Of a DNA stretch of 64,000 nt, positions 15,209 to 24,222 are shown piece by piece. This stretch comes from CAZKCI01 sp964584165. Lineage in GTDB: Bacteria > Auribacterota > Erginobacteria > Erginobacterales > CAZKCI01. Position 1 is the stretch's first letter; each line of letters opens with the position of its first letter. The stretch lies in assembly GCA_964584165.1 (NCBI GenBank), contig CAZOYW010000001.1:1-64000 (forward strand). The letters are read 5' to 3'. Both the position numbers and the translations under genes were made by a program. The notes under the pieces were generated by a model. That model worked only from the letters and a program-made list of their open reading frames with translations. It did no database searches and had not been told where the DNA came from.

Positions 15209-15216
15209 GAATATTA

Positions 15217-16026
15217 TTAGCGGGCTTTGGTCCGCAGGGCGCGGGCGAAGGTCCGGACCCGCGGAAGGGAGACCGGGTTGGTGGTGATCCCCTTCTCCTT
15301 CAGGGCGGTCCCGACGATGAAGCCGTCGACAAAGGGGAGAAAACCGGCGAGGTTCTCCGGGGTAGTCCCCGAGCCGATCAGGATCGGGAGGCCGGGGACG
15401 GCGGCGCGGACCCGCTTCACCCGGGAGAGCTCCGTCGCCTCGCCGGTCCCGGAACCGGAGACGATCAGCGCGTCGGCGAGCCCCCGGTGGGCGGTGTCCT
15501 TGGCCGCCCCCTCCAGCGAGTAATCCCCGAGCGGGGCGGAGTGCTTGACCATCACGTCAGCCCAGACGGCGATGGGGGCTTTCAGAGCGGCCCGGGCGCG
15601 GATGGTTTCGGCGGCCTTCCCCTGGACGATCCCCTGGTCGGTGACCATCGCGCCGGAGTGGACGTTGACCCGGATGAAGTCCCCGCCCGCGGCCAGGGCC
15701 ACGGCGAGGGCCGAGCGGGCGTCGTTCCGAAGCACGTTGATCCCCATCGGGAGGGAAACTTCGGCGCGCAGGGCCCGGCCGACCACCGCCATCGCCGCCA
15801 CCGTCTCGGGGGGGACCCGGTCCGCGAAGAAGGGGACGTCCCCGTAGTTCTCCATGATCAGGGCGTCGGCCCCTCCCTCCTGGAGGGCGAGGGCATCCTT
15901 GAGCGCCCGGGCGACGATCGGCTCGAACGACCCTCCGTACTCGGGGCTCCCGGGCAGGGGGAGAAGGTGGACCATGCCGACGAAAAGCTTTCCCCCTCTC
16001 GAAAAAAGGGTAGGTTTGGATTTCAT
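15217..16026 (-). CDS. BtpA/SgcQ family TIM-barrel protein
   Basis: This 269-residue protein fits the BtpA/SgcQ family (PF03437): FVGMVHLLPLPGSPEYGG at the N-terminus, GGADALIMENYGDVPFF, FIRVNVHSGAMVTDQGI, and the phosphate-binding end ILIGSGTTPENLAGFL with DGFIVGTALKEKG. Members include BtpA, needed for photosystem I assembly in cyanobacteria, and SgcQ, a predicted sugar-phosphate protein. The barrel and phosphate loop suggest a phosphorylated substrate, but the reaction is not known. The ATG at 16026 is the natural family start. It stands alone between a convergent hairpin and a family A word repeat. Confidence 0.85.
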   Translation of the reverse strand: MKSKPTLFSRGGKLFVGMVHLLPLPGSPEYGGSFEPIVARALKDALALQEGGADALIMENYGDVPFFADRVPPETVAAMAVVGRALRAEVSLPMGINVLRNDARSALAVALAAGGDFIRVNVHSGAMVTDQGIVQGKAAETIRARAALKAPIAVWADVMVKHSAPLGDYSLEGAAKDTAHRGLADALIVSGSGTGEATELSRVKRVRAAVPGLPILIGSGTTPENLAGFLPFVDGFIVGTALKEKGITTNPVSLPRVRTFARALRTKAR

Positions 16027-16055
16027 GGCTCAGAGTTCCTGGTGGGAGAAACTAG

Positions 16056-16187
16056 CGGAGTGAAGGATTAATGGAGCAACGGAGTATTGGAGTACTGGAG
16101 TATTGGAGTACTGGAGAAGGCTGCTTACAGATCACATTACTTCATCACTCCACTACTCCATCACTCCATTACTCCGACACTCCATTC
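16056..16187. repeat. Inverted word repeat, family A (GGAGTAnT)
   Basis: The left arm (16056-16116) contains GGAGTATT and GGAGTACT alternating with an 8-bp period. The right arm (16137-16187) contains ATTACTCC/ATCACTCC words. The right arm encodes the ProS C-terminus NGVSE and its stop TAA (16169-16171). Confidence 0.9.
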
Positions 16188-17881
16188 AAGAGTTTTTTGA
16201 GCGTCTCGCTGAGATCCTCCGGCCGACAGGTCACCGCGGCGGGGGCGTCGCGGCGCTTTAGCTCCAGCTCGCCGGTCTTCAGGAACTTCCTCCCGATCGT
16301 GATCCTAAGCGGGATCCCGACCAGGTCGGCGTCGTTGAACTTGACCCCCGCTGAAACGGGGCGGTCGTCGTAGAGGACCTCCCAGCCCTCCCCCTCCAGC
16401 CGGTCGTGGAGAGAGGCGGCGACGGAGGCGATCTTCTCGTCGTCCTGGTTGAGTCCCTGGACCAGGACCTGGTAGGGGGCGATGGAGACCGGCCAGACGA
16501 TCCCCTTGGCGTCGTGGGACTGCTCGACGACCGCCGCCACCACCCGGCTCACGCCGATCCCGTAGCAGCCCATCACCGCCGGGATCTCCTCCCCCGTCTC
16601 GGTCTTGACCAGGGCCCCCAGGGCGGAGCTGTACTTCGTCCCCAGCTTGAAGGTGTGGCCGACCTCGACTCCCCGGGAGAGGGCGAGGGGGGCGCCGCAG
16701 CGGCCGCAGGGGTCGCCCGCGGCCGCCACGGCGAGGTCGTGGAACTCTCCGATCGCGCAGTCGCGCTCGAGGCTGACGTGGAGGAGGTGGCGGTCCTTCG
16801 CGTTCGCCCCGGTGATCCCGTCGGAGATCGAGTCCACGGAATAGTCGGCGACGACCCGGATCCCCGGCAGGCCCACCGGCCCGGCGAAGCCCAGCGGCGC
16901 GCCGGTCGCTTTCTCGATCGTCTTCTCGTCAGCCAGGGCGACCTGGCCCGCTCCGAGGAGGCGGCGGAGCTTCCCCTCGTTGACTTCGCGGTCGCCCCGG
17001 ACCAGGACCGCCACCGGCGCTCCGTCGGCGACGTAGATCAGGGTCTTGATGAAGCGCTCGGGGCCGGCCCGGAAGAAGGCGGTAAGCTCCTCCACCGTCC
17101 TCAAGTCGGGTGTGTCGACGGCCCGGAGCGGCTCGGCGGTGCGCGCGGCCTTCCCCCCGGAGGGGCGCCGCTCCGCTTTCTCGGTGTTGGCGGCGTAGCC
17201 GCATTGCGCGCAGGAGGCGAGGCAGTCCTCCCCCGACTCGGCCGGGACCATGAACTCGTGGGAGAGGTTCCCGCCCATCACGCCGGTGTCGGCCTCCACG
17301 ACCCGGATCTGGAGCCCGCAGCGCGCGAAGATCCGGACGTAGGCTTCGTACATCTTCCGGTAGGACTCCGCCGCGCCGGCGTCGTCGAGATCGAAAGAGT
17401 AGCCGTCCTTCATGACGAACTCGCGGCAGCGGATGAGGCCGAAGCGGGGCCGGATCTCGTCCCGGATCTTGGGGGCGATCTGGTAGAGGTTGACGGGGAG
17501 CCCCCGGTAGGAATCGATCTCGCGCGCGACCAGGTCCGTCACCACCTCCTCGTGGGTGGGCCCGAGGACGAGCTCGCGCCCGGAGCGGGACTTGGCCCGG
17601 AGCATGATCTCGTCCATGATCCCGAAGCGGCCGCTCTTCTCCCAGAGCTCCCTGGGCTGGAGGATCGGCATCAGGATCTCCTGGGCGCCCGCCCGGTCCA
17701 TCTCCTCCCGGACGATCCGCTCCACCTTGCGCAAGACCCGGAGGCCCAGCGGAAGGAAGGTGTAGAGACCGGAGGAGAGCTTCCGCATCAGACCGGCCCG
17801 GATCATCAGGATGTGGCTTATGATCTCCGCCTCCTGGGGCGCTTCCCTTAAGGTCGGGATCAGTGTCTTGGTCCAGCGCAT
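16169..17881 (-). CDS. proS: Prolyl-tRNA synthetase (bacterial type, with editing insert)
   Basis: This 570-residue class II synthetase charges tRNA-Pro. Motif 2 (IRDEIRPRFGLIRCREFVMKD, shown as RFGLIRCREFVMKDGYSFD) and motif 3 (GCYGIGVSRVVAAVVEQ) are complete. The insert at about 230-390, with ELTAFFRAGPERFIKTLIY and LVRGDREVNEGKL, is the YbaK-like INS domain that deacylates Ala-tRNA-Pro, so it is the bacterial ProS form. An anticodon-binding domain closes the protein (VLVQGLNQDDEKIASVAASL). The last five residues and the stop are encoded by the adjoining family A word repeat. Upstream is a family B word repeat. Start ATG at 17881. Confidence 0.97.
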   Translation of the reverse strand: MRWTKTLIPTLREAPQEAEIISHILMIRAGLMRKLSSGLYTFLPLGLRVLRKVERIVREEMDRAGAQEILMPILQPRELWEKSGRFGIMDEIMLRAKSRSGRELVLGPTHEEVVTDLVAREIDSYRGLPVNLYQIAPKIRDEIRPRFGLIRCREFVMKDGYSFDLDDAGAAESYRKMYEAYVRIFARCGLQIRVVEADTGVMGGNLSHEFMVPAESGEDCLASCAQCGYAANTEKAERRPSGGKAARTAEPLRAVDTPDLRTVEELTAFFRAGPERFIKTLIYVADGAPVAVLVRGDREVNEGKLRRLLGAGQVALADEKTIEKATGAPLGFAGPVGLPGIRVVADYSVDSISDGITGANAKDRHLLHVSLERDCAIGEFHDLAVAAAGDPCGRCGAPLALSRGVEVGHTFKLGTKYSSALGALVKTETGEEIPAVMGCYGIGVSRVVAAVVEQSHDAKGIVWPVSIAPYQVLVQGLNQDDEKIASVAASLHDRLEGEGWEVLYDDRPVSAGVKFNDADLVGIPLRITIGRKFLKTGELELKRRDAPAAVTCRPEDLSETLKKLLNGVSE

Positions 17882-17889
17882 GGGTCAAA

Positions 17890-18022
17890 TGCTCAAAGGT
17901 TCACGGTTCAAAGGTTCACGGTTTAAAGGGTCCCGGTTCAAAGGTTCACGGTTCAGCGGTTGGACAAGAGCCGAGCTGCAACCGTGAACCGCTGAACCGT
18001 GAACCGTTGAACCCTGGAACCT
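17890..18022. repeat. Inverted word repeat, family B (GGTTCAnn)
   Basis: The left arm (17890-17962) has nine GGTTCAAA/GGTTCAC words; the right arm (17980-18022) has CCGTGAACC/GCTGAACC words. It fills the gap between the proS start and the TPR gene stop (TAA, 18022-18024, directly followed by GGTTCC on the minus strand). The family recurs at 40789-40863 and 60808-60840. Confidence 0.9.
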
Positions 18023-19887
18023 TATTTCTTTTTCAGTTCGCGGTACTTCTCTTCCCAAATCTTGGCCTGCATTTCGTCCTGGAGCTTGTCCCGGTAGAGG
18101 CGGTAGAGGCGATAACAGGGCGAGGAGTTGTCCGGTTCCGCCGCGGCCCAGGCCCGATACTGGGCGGCGACCTCCTCCCACCTCTCGAGCTTCTCCAGCA
18201 AGTCGATCAGACGGCGGCGGGTCCTCCCGCTGGCGGCGGGGGCCTGCTTGATCTTCTCCGCGAGAAGCGAGATCGTCTCCTCCCGGTAGCGGCGGGACGC
18301 GGCGGCGTCGCCCGCCTTCTCGGCGAGGTTCGCCAGGCGCCGGAGGGCGTCTTCCCGATCGCCGGTCGCCGGGGCGGACTTCTCCAGGAGGGCGATCGCC
18401 TCGCGGTAGGCCGCCCGGGCCTCCTCTTCCCGCTCCAGCTTAACCAGGATATCCCCCGTCTCCTCCACCGCCTCCGCGCGGGCGGCGCCCTTAAGATTCC
18501 CCGCCGTGTCGCGATAGGCCTGGAGGGCCTCCTCCCGGCGGCCCGCGGAGGCGAGCAGGGCGGCGCGCCGGAGGCGCAGACGGGCGGCCTCCGCCGGGGC
18601 GGCGAACCGGGCCGCCCGCTCGTATTCGGCGATCGCGCCCGCGCTGTCCTTGTTCCTCTCCATCAGGCGGGCGCAGCGTTCGGCGAGGTCCGCCCGGTCG
18701 GCCCGCGGCATCCCCTCCAGCTTCCGGTAGACGGCCAGCGCGCCGGAGTAGTCTTTCCTCCGCTCCAGGAACTGGGCGGTCTTGAGAAGGACCTCCTCCT
18801 TCTGGCCGGGCGCCAGCTTGAGGGTCGCGTCGTATTGGGCTCGGGCGGCGTCGTATTCGCCCATGTCCTCGAAAATCGAGGCCAGGCGGAGCGAACGGTC
18901 CAGCCGCTGGGCGGCCGTCTGCCGCTCGCCCTCCCGCATCTCCTGGATCAGGCGGCCGTAGTATTCGCGCGACCGGGCCTGGTCGCCCATCAGGCCGTAG
19001 AGCTGGGCGATCTTCTCCAGGTACTCGGGGCGGGAGCGGCGGTCGGACTGGAGGAGGAACTTGTACTCCTGGATCGCCAGCTCGTACTTGCCTTCCTTGA
19101 CCCACTTGGTCAGCCGCTGGCGGTAGAGCGACTCCTGGCTCTCCTTCTGGGTGAGCCGGGCGAGCTCCCGCTCGATCCGGGCGTTCTCCCCGTCCCCCAT
19201 CAGCTGGTAGATCTCGGCGATCTTGCGGTGGCAGTAGGAGGAGCGGGAAGGGTCGGTGATCATGTCGAATCGATACTCGTTGATCGCCTTCTCGTATTGG
19301 CCCGCCTTCACGTAGATCTGGGCGATCTTCCGGCGGGCGGAGGAGGCGGCGGAGGGGTCCCGGACCGCCTTGAGCTCCTCGGCCTGGACGGCCCGGGCGA
19401 CCGCGGCGAGATCGGGGCGGGGCGTGGCGGCTCCGGCGGGGCCGCTCGCCGCGGCGCGCGGCGCGACCGTCTTCACGAGCAGGACGGCCAGGGTCCGCCG
19501 GTCCCCCGCCGCGACCGACCCGGGCCAGGGCGGCTCCTCGTCGGTGAGGAGGACGCCCCAGGTCCCCGAGACGAGGAGCGCGTCCCCCGCGGCGAGCGTC
19601 GAGAGAAAGGGGGAGGCGGCGCGGGCGGACTTCTCGTCCAGGAAGCCGGTCCACTCCTCCGTCTCCAGGACCCAGGGGTAAGCGGGATCGAAGTTCCGCT
19701 CGTCCCGGGCGAAGGAGCGGAAGGTTCCGGTGACCGTCGCCTCCTCTCCGGCGTCGTCCAGGAGGTCCTGGGGCAGGGTCCCGGCAAGGTCGGCGGGGAC
19801 GGAGAAGACGATCTCCGCGCGGGCCGGGCGGGCGAGCAGGAGCGCCGGGAGGAGGAAGATGAAACCCGCTGTCCAAAGCGCCTTCAC
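18022..19887 (-). CDS. Exported TPR-repeat protein
   Basis: This 621-residue protein has a signal peptide (VKALWTAGFIFLLPALLLARPARA, cut after ARA; 24 residues, core FIFLLPALLLA), then an OB-like N-terminal region (about 30-150) and a long TPR solenoid. Examples are YVKAGQYEKAINEYRFDM, WVKEGKYELAIQEYKFLL and FEDMGEYDAARAQYDATL. TPR arrays act as protein-binding scaffolds. The GTG start overlaps the clpC stop by 4 nt (GTGA), so it is translationally coupled to clpC. The family B repeat follows its stop. A role in protein quality control is possible from context only. Confidence 0.8.
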   Translation of the reverse strand: MKALWTAGFIFLLPALLLARPARAEIVFSVPADLAGTLPQDLLDDAGEEATVTGTFRSFARDERNFDPAYPWVLETEEWTGFLDEKSARAASPFLSTLAAGDALLVSGTWGVLLTDEEPPWPGSVAAGDRRTLAVLLVKTVAPRAAASGPAGAATPRPDLAAVARAVQAEELKAVRDPSAASSARRKIAQIYVKAGQYEKAINEYRFDMITDPSRSSYCHRKIAEIYQLMGDGENARIERELARLTQKESQESLYRQRLTKWVKEGKYELAIQEYKFLLQSDRRSRPEYLEKIAQLYGLMGDQARSREYYGRLIQEMREGERQTAAQRLDRSLRLASIFEDMGEYDAARAQYDATLKLAPGQKEEVLLKTAQFLERRKDYSGALAVYRKLEGMPRADRADLAERCARLMERNKDSAGAIAEYERAARFAAPAEAARLRLRRAALLASAGRREEALQAYRDTAGNLKGAARAEAVEETGDILVKLEREEEARAAYREAIALLEKSAPATGDREDALRRLANLAEKAGDAAASRRYREETISLLAEKIKQAPAASGRTRRRLIDLLEKLERWEEVAAQYRAWAAAEPDNSSPCYRLYRLYRDKLQDEMQAKIWEEKYRELKKK

Positions 19888-22385
19888 CGCTCTATAGCCT
19901 TTTCCCGTTCCGCCGGACGCGGGACGGCGGCCGGCGGCACCCGGGCGGGGACGAAGACGATCGCCCCCTTCTTCAGGTCCACCCGGATCCGGGATCCTTC
20001 CGGGATCCGGGAACGGAGAAGCTCCTCGGAAAGGGGGTCCTCGACCAAGCGCTGGAGCGCCCGGCGCAGGGGCCGGGCTCCGGCTTTCTGCTTCTCGCAG
20101 TCCCGGACCACGAACTCCCGGGCCTTCGGGCTCAGCTCCAGCGAGATCCTCCGGTCCTTGAGGCGCTCGGAGATCTCCCGCATCTCGATGTCCGCGATCC
20201 GCTCCAGGTCCTTCCCGTTCAGGTGGTGGAAGACGATGACGTCGTCGAGGCGGTTCAGGAACTCCGGCTTGAAGATCTTCTTCATCTCCGCCATCAGCTT
20301 CCCCTTCATCCCCGAGAACTCCTCCTGCGCCGAGCGGGCGGAAAAGCCCACCGTGGTCTCCTTCTGCAGAAGCTCCGCCCCGGCGTTGGAGGTCATGATC
20401 ACCACCGTGTTGCGGAAGTCGACCGGACGCCCCCAGGAGTCGGTGAGCTTCCCCTCCTCCAGGATCTGGAGCAGGATCCCCATCACGTCGGGATGGGCCT
20501 TCTCCACCTCGTCGAAAAGGACCACGGCGTAGGGCCGGCGACGGACCCGCTCGGTGAGCTGCCCGCCCTCCTCGAAACCGACGTAGCCGGGGGGGGAGCC
20601 GACCATGCGGGAGACCGCGAACTTCTCCATGTACTCGGACATGTCGATCTGGATCAGGGCGTCCTCGTTTCCGAACATGAACTCGGCGAGCGCCCGCGCG
20701 AGCAGGGTCTTCCCCACCCCGGTCGGCCCCAGGAAGATGAAGGAGCCGATCGGCCGGTCGGGGTCCTTGAGCCCCGAGCGCGAGCGGCGCAAGGCCCGGG
20801 AGATGGCCGAGATCGCCTCCTCCTGGCCGATCACCCGGGTGTGGAGCTCGCCCTCCATCTTGAGGAGCTTCTCCGCCTCGGTCTCTTCCATCCGGGCGAC
20901 CGGGATATCGGTCCAGCGGGAGAGGACGCTGGCGATCTCCTCCTCGTCCACGGTGACCTTCTCCTTGCTCTTGGTCTCCTTCCAGGTGTCGAGCTCCCGC
21001 TTGAGCCGCTCCTGGGCCCGCCGCTCCTCGTCGCGCAGACCCGCCGCCTTCTCGAAGTCCTGGTCCTTGACCGCCTGCTCTTTCTCCTTCTGGATCTCCT
21101 CCAGGCGCTTCTCCAGCTCCTTGATCTCCGCCGGGCGGGTCATCACCGCGATCCGCCGCCGGGCGGCGGCTTCGTCGACCAGGTCGATGGCCTTGTCGGG
21201 AAGGTAGCGCCCGGAGAGGTAGCGGTCGGAAAGGCGGGCGGCCGCCGCCAGCGCCTGGTCGGTGATCTCGGCGTTGTGGTGCTGCTCGTACTTCTTCCGC
21301 AGCCCCTTCAGGATCTCGATCGTCTCCTCCACCGTGTTGGGGCGGACCTTGATCACCTGGAAGCGGCGCTCCAGGGCGGCGTCCTTCTCGATGTATTTCC
21401 GGTATTCGTTCATCGTGGTGGCCCCGATGCACTGGAGCTCGCCCCGAGAGAGGGAAGGCTTCAGGATATTGGAGGCGTCGATGGCGCCCTCGGCCGCCCC
21501 CGCCCCCACGATGGTGTGGAGCTCGTCGATGAAGAGGAGGACGTTGCGGGAGCGCTTGATCTCGTCCATCACCGCCTTGATCCTCTCCTCAAACTGGCCG
21601 CGGTATTTCGTCCCCGCCACCATCAGGGCCAGGTCGAGAGTGATCAGCTTCTTCTCCCGGAGGATCTCGGGGACGTCGCCGGAGACGATCCGCTGGGCCA
21701 GCCCCTCCACGATCGCGGTCTTGCCCACCCCCGCCTCCCCGATCAGGACCGGATTGTTTTTCGAGCGCCGGCAGACCACCTGGCTCAAGCGCTCGATCTC
21801 GGCGTCCCGTCCGATCACGGGGTCGAGCTTCCCCTCCCGGGCGAGCTCGGTCAGGTCCCGACCGAAGGTCTTCAAGGCCGGCGTCTTCCCCGCGCGCTTG
21901 TCGCGCCCGTCCGCGGGGGAAGCTTCCGGGCCCGCCTTGGGCCCGTACTCCATCTTGAGCTTGTCCAGGATCCGGCCCCGGGTCTCCTCGAGATCCACCG
22001 CCAGGTTCTTGAGGACCTGGGAGGCGACCCCCTCCCCCTCCTGGAGAAGGCCCAGGAGGAGGTGCTCGGTGCCGATGTAGCTGTGCTGGAGCTTCTTCGC
22101 CTCCGCGACGGCGAGTTCGATCACCCGGCGGGCCTTGGGGGTGAGGGGGACTTCCCCCGCCGTCTTGGTCTCGGGGCCGGTCCCGACCGCGCGCTCCACC
22201 TCCATCCGGAGGGTCTGCAAATCGACCCCCATCTCGCGCAGGACGTCCACCGCCACCCCCTGGCCAAGGCGGAGCAGGCCGAGCAGGATGTGCTCGGTCC
22301 CGATGTAGTCGTGGTTGAAGCGGTCGGCTTCCTTGCGGGCCAGGATGATCACCTGGCGGGCGCGGGGAGTGAATTGGTCGAACAC
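19884..22385 (-). CDS. clpC: ATP-dependent Clp protease ATP-binding subunit ClpC
   Basis: This 833-residue AAA+ unfoldase has two Clp-N repeats (about 1-145: FTPRARQVIILARKEADRF, YIGTEHLLLGLLQEGEGVA). NBD1 follows with Walker A GEAGVGKTAIVEG and sensor region DELHTIVGAG. A ClpC-type M-domain with a UVR-like segment (KEKEQAVKDQDFEKAAGLRD) comes next, then NBD2 with GPTGVGKTLLAR and DEVEKAHPDVM. ClpC works with ClpP and, in Firmicutes, degrades proteins marked by phospho-arginine from McsB; mcsA and mcsB lie directly upstream. The GTG start at 22385 gives the normal MFDQFTPRAR N-terminus. The stop overlaps the TPR gene. A family D word repeat separates it from mcsB, so it may have its own promoter. 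Confidence 0.97.
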   Translation of the reverse strand: MFDQFTPRARQVIILARKEADRFNHDYIGTEHILLGLLRLGQGVAVDVLREMGVDLQTLRMEVERAVGTGPETKTAGEVPLTPKARRVIELAVAEAKKLQHSYIGTEHLLLGLLQEGEGVASQVLKNLAVDLEETRGRILDKLKMEYGPKAGPEASPADGRDKRAGKTPALKTFGRDLTELAREGKLDPVIGRDAEIERLSQVVCRRSKNNPVLIGEAGVGKTAIVEGLAQRIVSGDVPEILREKKLITLDLALMVAGTKYRGQFEERIKAVMDEIKRSRNVLLFIDELHTIVGAGAAEGAIDASNILKPSLSRGELQCIGATTMNEYRKYIEKDAALERRFQVIKVRPNTVEETIEILKGLRKKYEQHHNAEITDQALAAAARLSDRYLSGRYLPDKAIDLVDEAAARRRIAVMTRPAEIKELEKRLEEIQKEKEQAVKDQDFEKAAGLRDEERRAQERLKRELDTWKETKSKEKVTVDEEEIASVLSRWTDIPVARMEETEAEKLLKMEGELHTRVIGQEEAISAISRALRRSRSGLKDPDRPIGSFIFLGPTGVGKTLLARALAEFMFGNEDALIQIDMSEYMEKFAVSRMVGSPPGYVGFEEGGQLTERVRRRPYAVVLFDEVEKAHPDVMGILLQILEEGKLTDSWGRPVDFRNTVVIMTSNAGAELLQKETTVGFSARSAQEEFSGMKGKLMAEMKKIFKPEFLNRLDDVIVFHHLNGKDLERIADIEMREISERLKDRRISLELSPKAREFVVRDCEKQKAGARPLRRALQRLVEDPLSEELLRSRIPEGSRIRVDLKKGAIVFVPARVPPAAVPRPAEREKAIER

Positions 22386-22448
22386 GGCGATCTCCGATCA
22401 GGGCGTTGAGTGCTGGAATGGGTTTTGTTTCACCAGGGACGATAACCG

Positions 22449-22530
22449 TGCAAGCTGTAAAGTGTCAGGTGTAATGAAGGCTGGCTGGCCGACCGGTTCC
22501 TTATACCTTACACATTACACTTTACACCTT
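22449..22530. repeat. Inverted word repeat, family D (GTGTCAG/GTGTAA)
   Basis: The left arm (22449-22482) has GTAAAGTGTCAGGTGTAA words; the right arm (22499-22530) has TTACACATTACACTTTACACC words, here longest quoted part TTACACATTACACTTT. It lies between the clpC start and the mcsB stop. Confidence 0.85.
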
Positions 22531-22532
22531 CC

Positions 22533-23639
22533 TCACTTCCTCCCCTCCGGGGCGCGGCGGTGGTCCCCCTCCAGCTTCTCCCGGATCAGGGAGGCGCGAA
22601 GCTCGTCGCGGCCGCGGGTGGAGAGGGCCTTGCCCGCGAACTTCTGGAGGTGGGCCGGCTGGGTGGAGAGAAAGAGCTCGTTGAGAACCACGCGCGAGAC
22701 GCCGGGCAGGAGGCCCATGTCCACGCCCAGGCGAAGGCCGGAGAGGAGATCGAGCGTCTCCCCGGAGGAGATCAGGCGGGCGGAACGGAGGATCGCGGCC
22801 GCGCGGTAGATCCGGTCCTCCAGCTCGGCCGCGCGGGACTCCGCGAGGGCGGCGCGGGCCGCGCGCTCGTAGGCCGCCACCTTCCGGATGATCGCTCCCA
22901 GGTCGCGGACGATCTCCGCGTCCGCCTTCCCCAGGGTCACCTGGTTGGAGACCTGGAACATGTTTCCGCTCGCCTCCGTCCCCTCTCCGTAGATCCCGCG
23001 CACCGCCAGCCCCAGCTTCCCGAAGGCCTGGACGATCTGGCCTATCTGCTTCCGGATGACCAGGCCGGGGAGGTGGAGCATCGCCGAGGCGCGGAGTCCC
23101 GTTCCCACGTTGGTGGGGCAGGCGGTCAGGTAGCCGAGGACGGGCGAGAATTCGTAGATGAGCCGCTGCTCCAGTTCGCTGTCCAGGCGGTCGGCCTGTT
23201 CCAGCGTCTCGGCCGGGCGGAAGCCGGACTGGAGGACCTGGAGGCGGAGATGGTCCTCCTCGTTGATCATCACCGAGACGGATTCCCGGGGGCTGATGGC
23301 CACCGCTCCTTGCAGCCGCGGAGACAGCTCGGGGCTGATCAGGTGGCGCTCGACTAGAAACTGGCGGTCGATCTCGGAGGCCTTCTCCAGCTCGATCAAG
23401 AGGGCCCCGGCGAGGCCGGGCGTCGCGGCGGCCGCCGAAGCGGCCGCCTCCAGGACGGCCCGGCGCTCCGAGGCGGTCGCCTTCCGGCTGAAGGGGATCC
23501 CCTTCAGGTTCCGGGCCAGGCGGACCCGGGTCGAGATGACGATGTCGGACTCGGGTCCGGCGCCGCAGGTCCATTCCGGCGGATGATAGAGGAAATACTC
23601 CAGCTTCATCTCCGCCGGCCTGTCCAGGGCGTTGGTCAC
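22533..23639 (-). CDS. mcsB: Protein arginine kinase McsB
   Basis: This 368-residue member of the phosphagen-kinase superfamily has SDIVISTRVRLARNL near the start and the catalytic CPTNVGTGLRASAMLHLPGL loop with the active-site Cys. VSVMINEEDHLRLQVLQSG provides the glutamate of the acceptor site. It phosphorylates protein arginines, marking clients for ClpCP and, in Firmicutes, inactivating the CtsR repressor. The GTG at 23639 overlaps the mcsA stop by 3 nt and is preceded by GGAG; an ATG ten codons later (MKLEYF) is possible. No ctsR is present between or beside these genes. Length is typical. Confidence 0.95.
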   Translation of the reverse strand: MTNALDRPAEMKLEYFLYHPPEWTCGAGPESDIVISTRVRLARNLKGIPFSRKATASERRAVLEAAASAAAATPGLAGALLIELEKASEIDRQFLVERHLISPELSPRLQGAVAISPRESVSVMINEEDHLRLQVLQSGFRPAETLEQADRLDSELEQRLIYEFSPVLGYLTACPTNVGTGLRASAMLHLPGLVIRKQIGQIVQAFGKLGLAVRGIYGEGTEASGNMFQVSNQVTLGKADAEIVRDLGAIIRKVAAYERAARAALAESRAAELEDRIYRAAAILRSARLISSGETLDLLSGLRLGVDMGLLPGVSRVVLNELFLSTQPAHLQKFAGKALSTRGRDELRASLIREKLEGDHRRAPEGRK

Positions 23640-24088
23640 TGGGCACGCTCCAGCTTCTTGATCAGTCCGGAGAGCCGGGCCGCCTCCTCGAACCTTTCCT
23701 TCTCCACCGCCGTCCGGAGCGACTCCTGGAGGCTCTTCAGGTCCGGCTCGGCGACCGCCGGGGGGTGGGCGGAAGGCACCTTGCCGACGTGGCGGTCGCC
23801 GCGATGGATGGCCGTGAGCAGCGGGACGAAGGCCTCGGCGAAAGCCCGGTAGCACTGCCCGCAGCCCAGCCGCCCCTTCTTGCGGAACTCCTTGAGGCTC
23901 ATGCCGCAGGCTCCGCAGCGGAGGTCGGCCTCGTCGGCGGAGGCCGGCGCCTTCTCCGCCGGGGGAGCCTCCCCGATCCCCCGGGCCTGGGCGCAGGCGG
24001 CGCAGAGGTGGATCTTGACCGTCCCCTGGTCGCCGATCTCGGTGAGATGGACGACCGCCTCCTTCTTATTGCAGGACTGGCATTTCAT
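23636..24088 (-). CDS. mcsA: McsB activator McsA (zinc-finger, UVR domain)
   Basis: This 150-residue protein starts MKCQSCNKKEAVVHLTE and has four CxxC pairs (CQSC, CAAC, CGAC, CGQC) that should bind two zinc ions. A UVR motif at the C-terminus (ESLRTAVEKERFEEAARLSGLIKKLE, core EKERFEEAARLSG) is shared with ClpC and UvrB. McsA activates the McsB kinase and helps target ClpC. The ATG at 24088 opens the zinc finger directly. It is the first gene of an mcsA-mcsB unit, preceded by a family E word repeat. Confidence 0.95.
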   Translation of the reverse strand: MKCQSCNKKEAVVHLTEIGDQGTVKIHLCAACAQARGIGEAPPAEKAPASADEADLRCGACGMSLKEFRKKGRLGCGQCYRAFAEAFVPLLTAIHRGDRHVGKVPSAHPPAVAEPDLKSLQESLRTAVEKERFEEAARLSGLIKKLERAQ

Positions 24089-24092
24089 ACCG

Positions 24093-24222
24093 ATAGTCGA
24101 TGGGTTAGGGTCAGGATATTGTTCTGGTAAATGGGCCAGGTAAATGGTGCGGCCCGGCGAGCAACCGGCCAAAGCGGACCTTACCCTCGCCTATTCACCA
24201 GACCAATAACCTAGCCCTTGCC
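24093..24222. repeat. Inverted word repeat, family E (GGGTTAGGG)
   Basis: The left arm (24093-24148) has GTCGATGGGTTAGGG, then TTCTGGTAAATGGG and AGGTAAATGG. The right arm (24179-24222) has the complements (ACCAGACCAATAACCTAG). The whole arm is alike in the repeats at 28968 and 51031. The ilvE stop TAG lies in the right arm. Confidence 0.9.
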
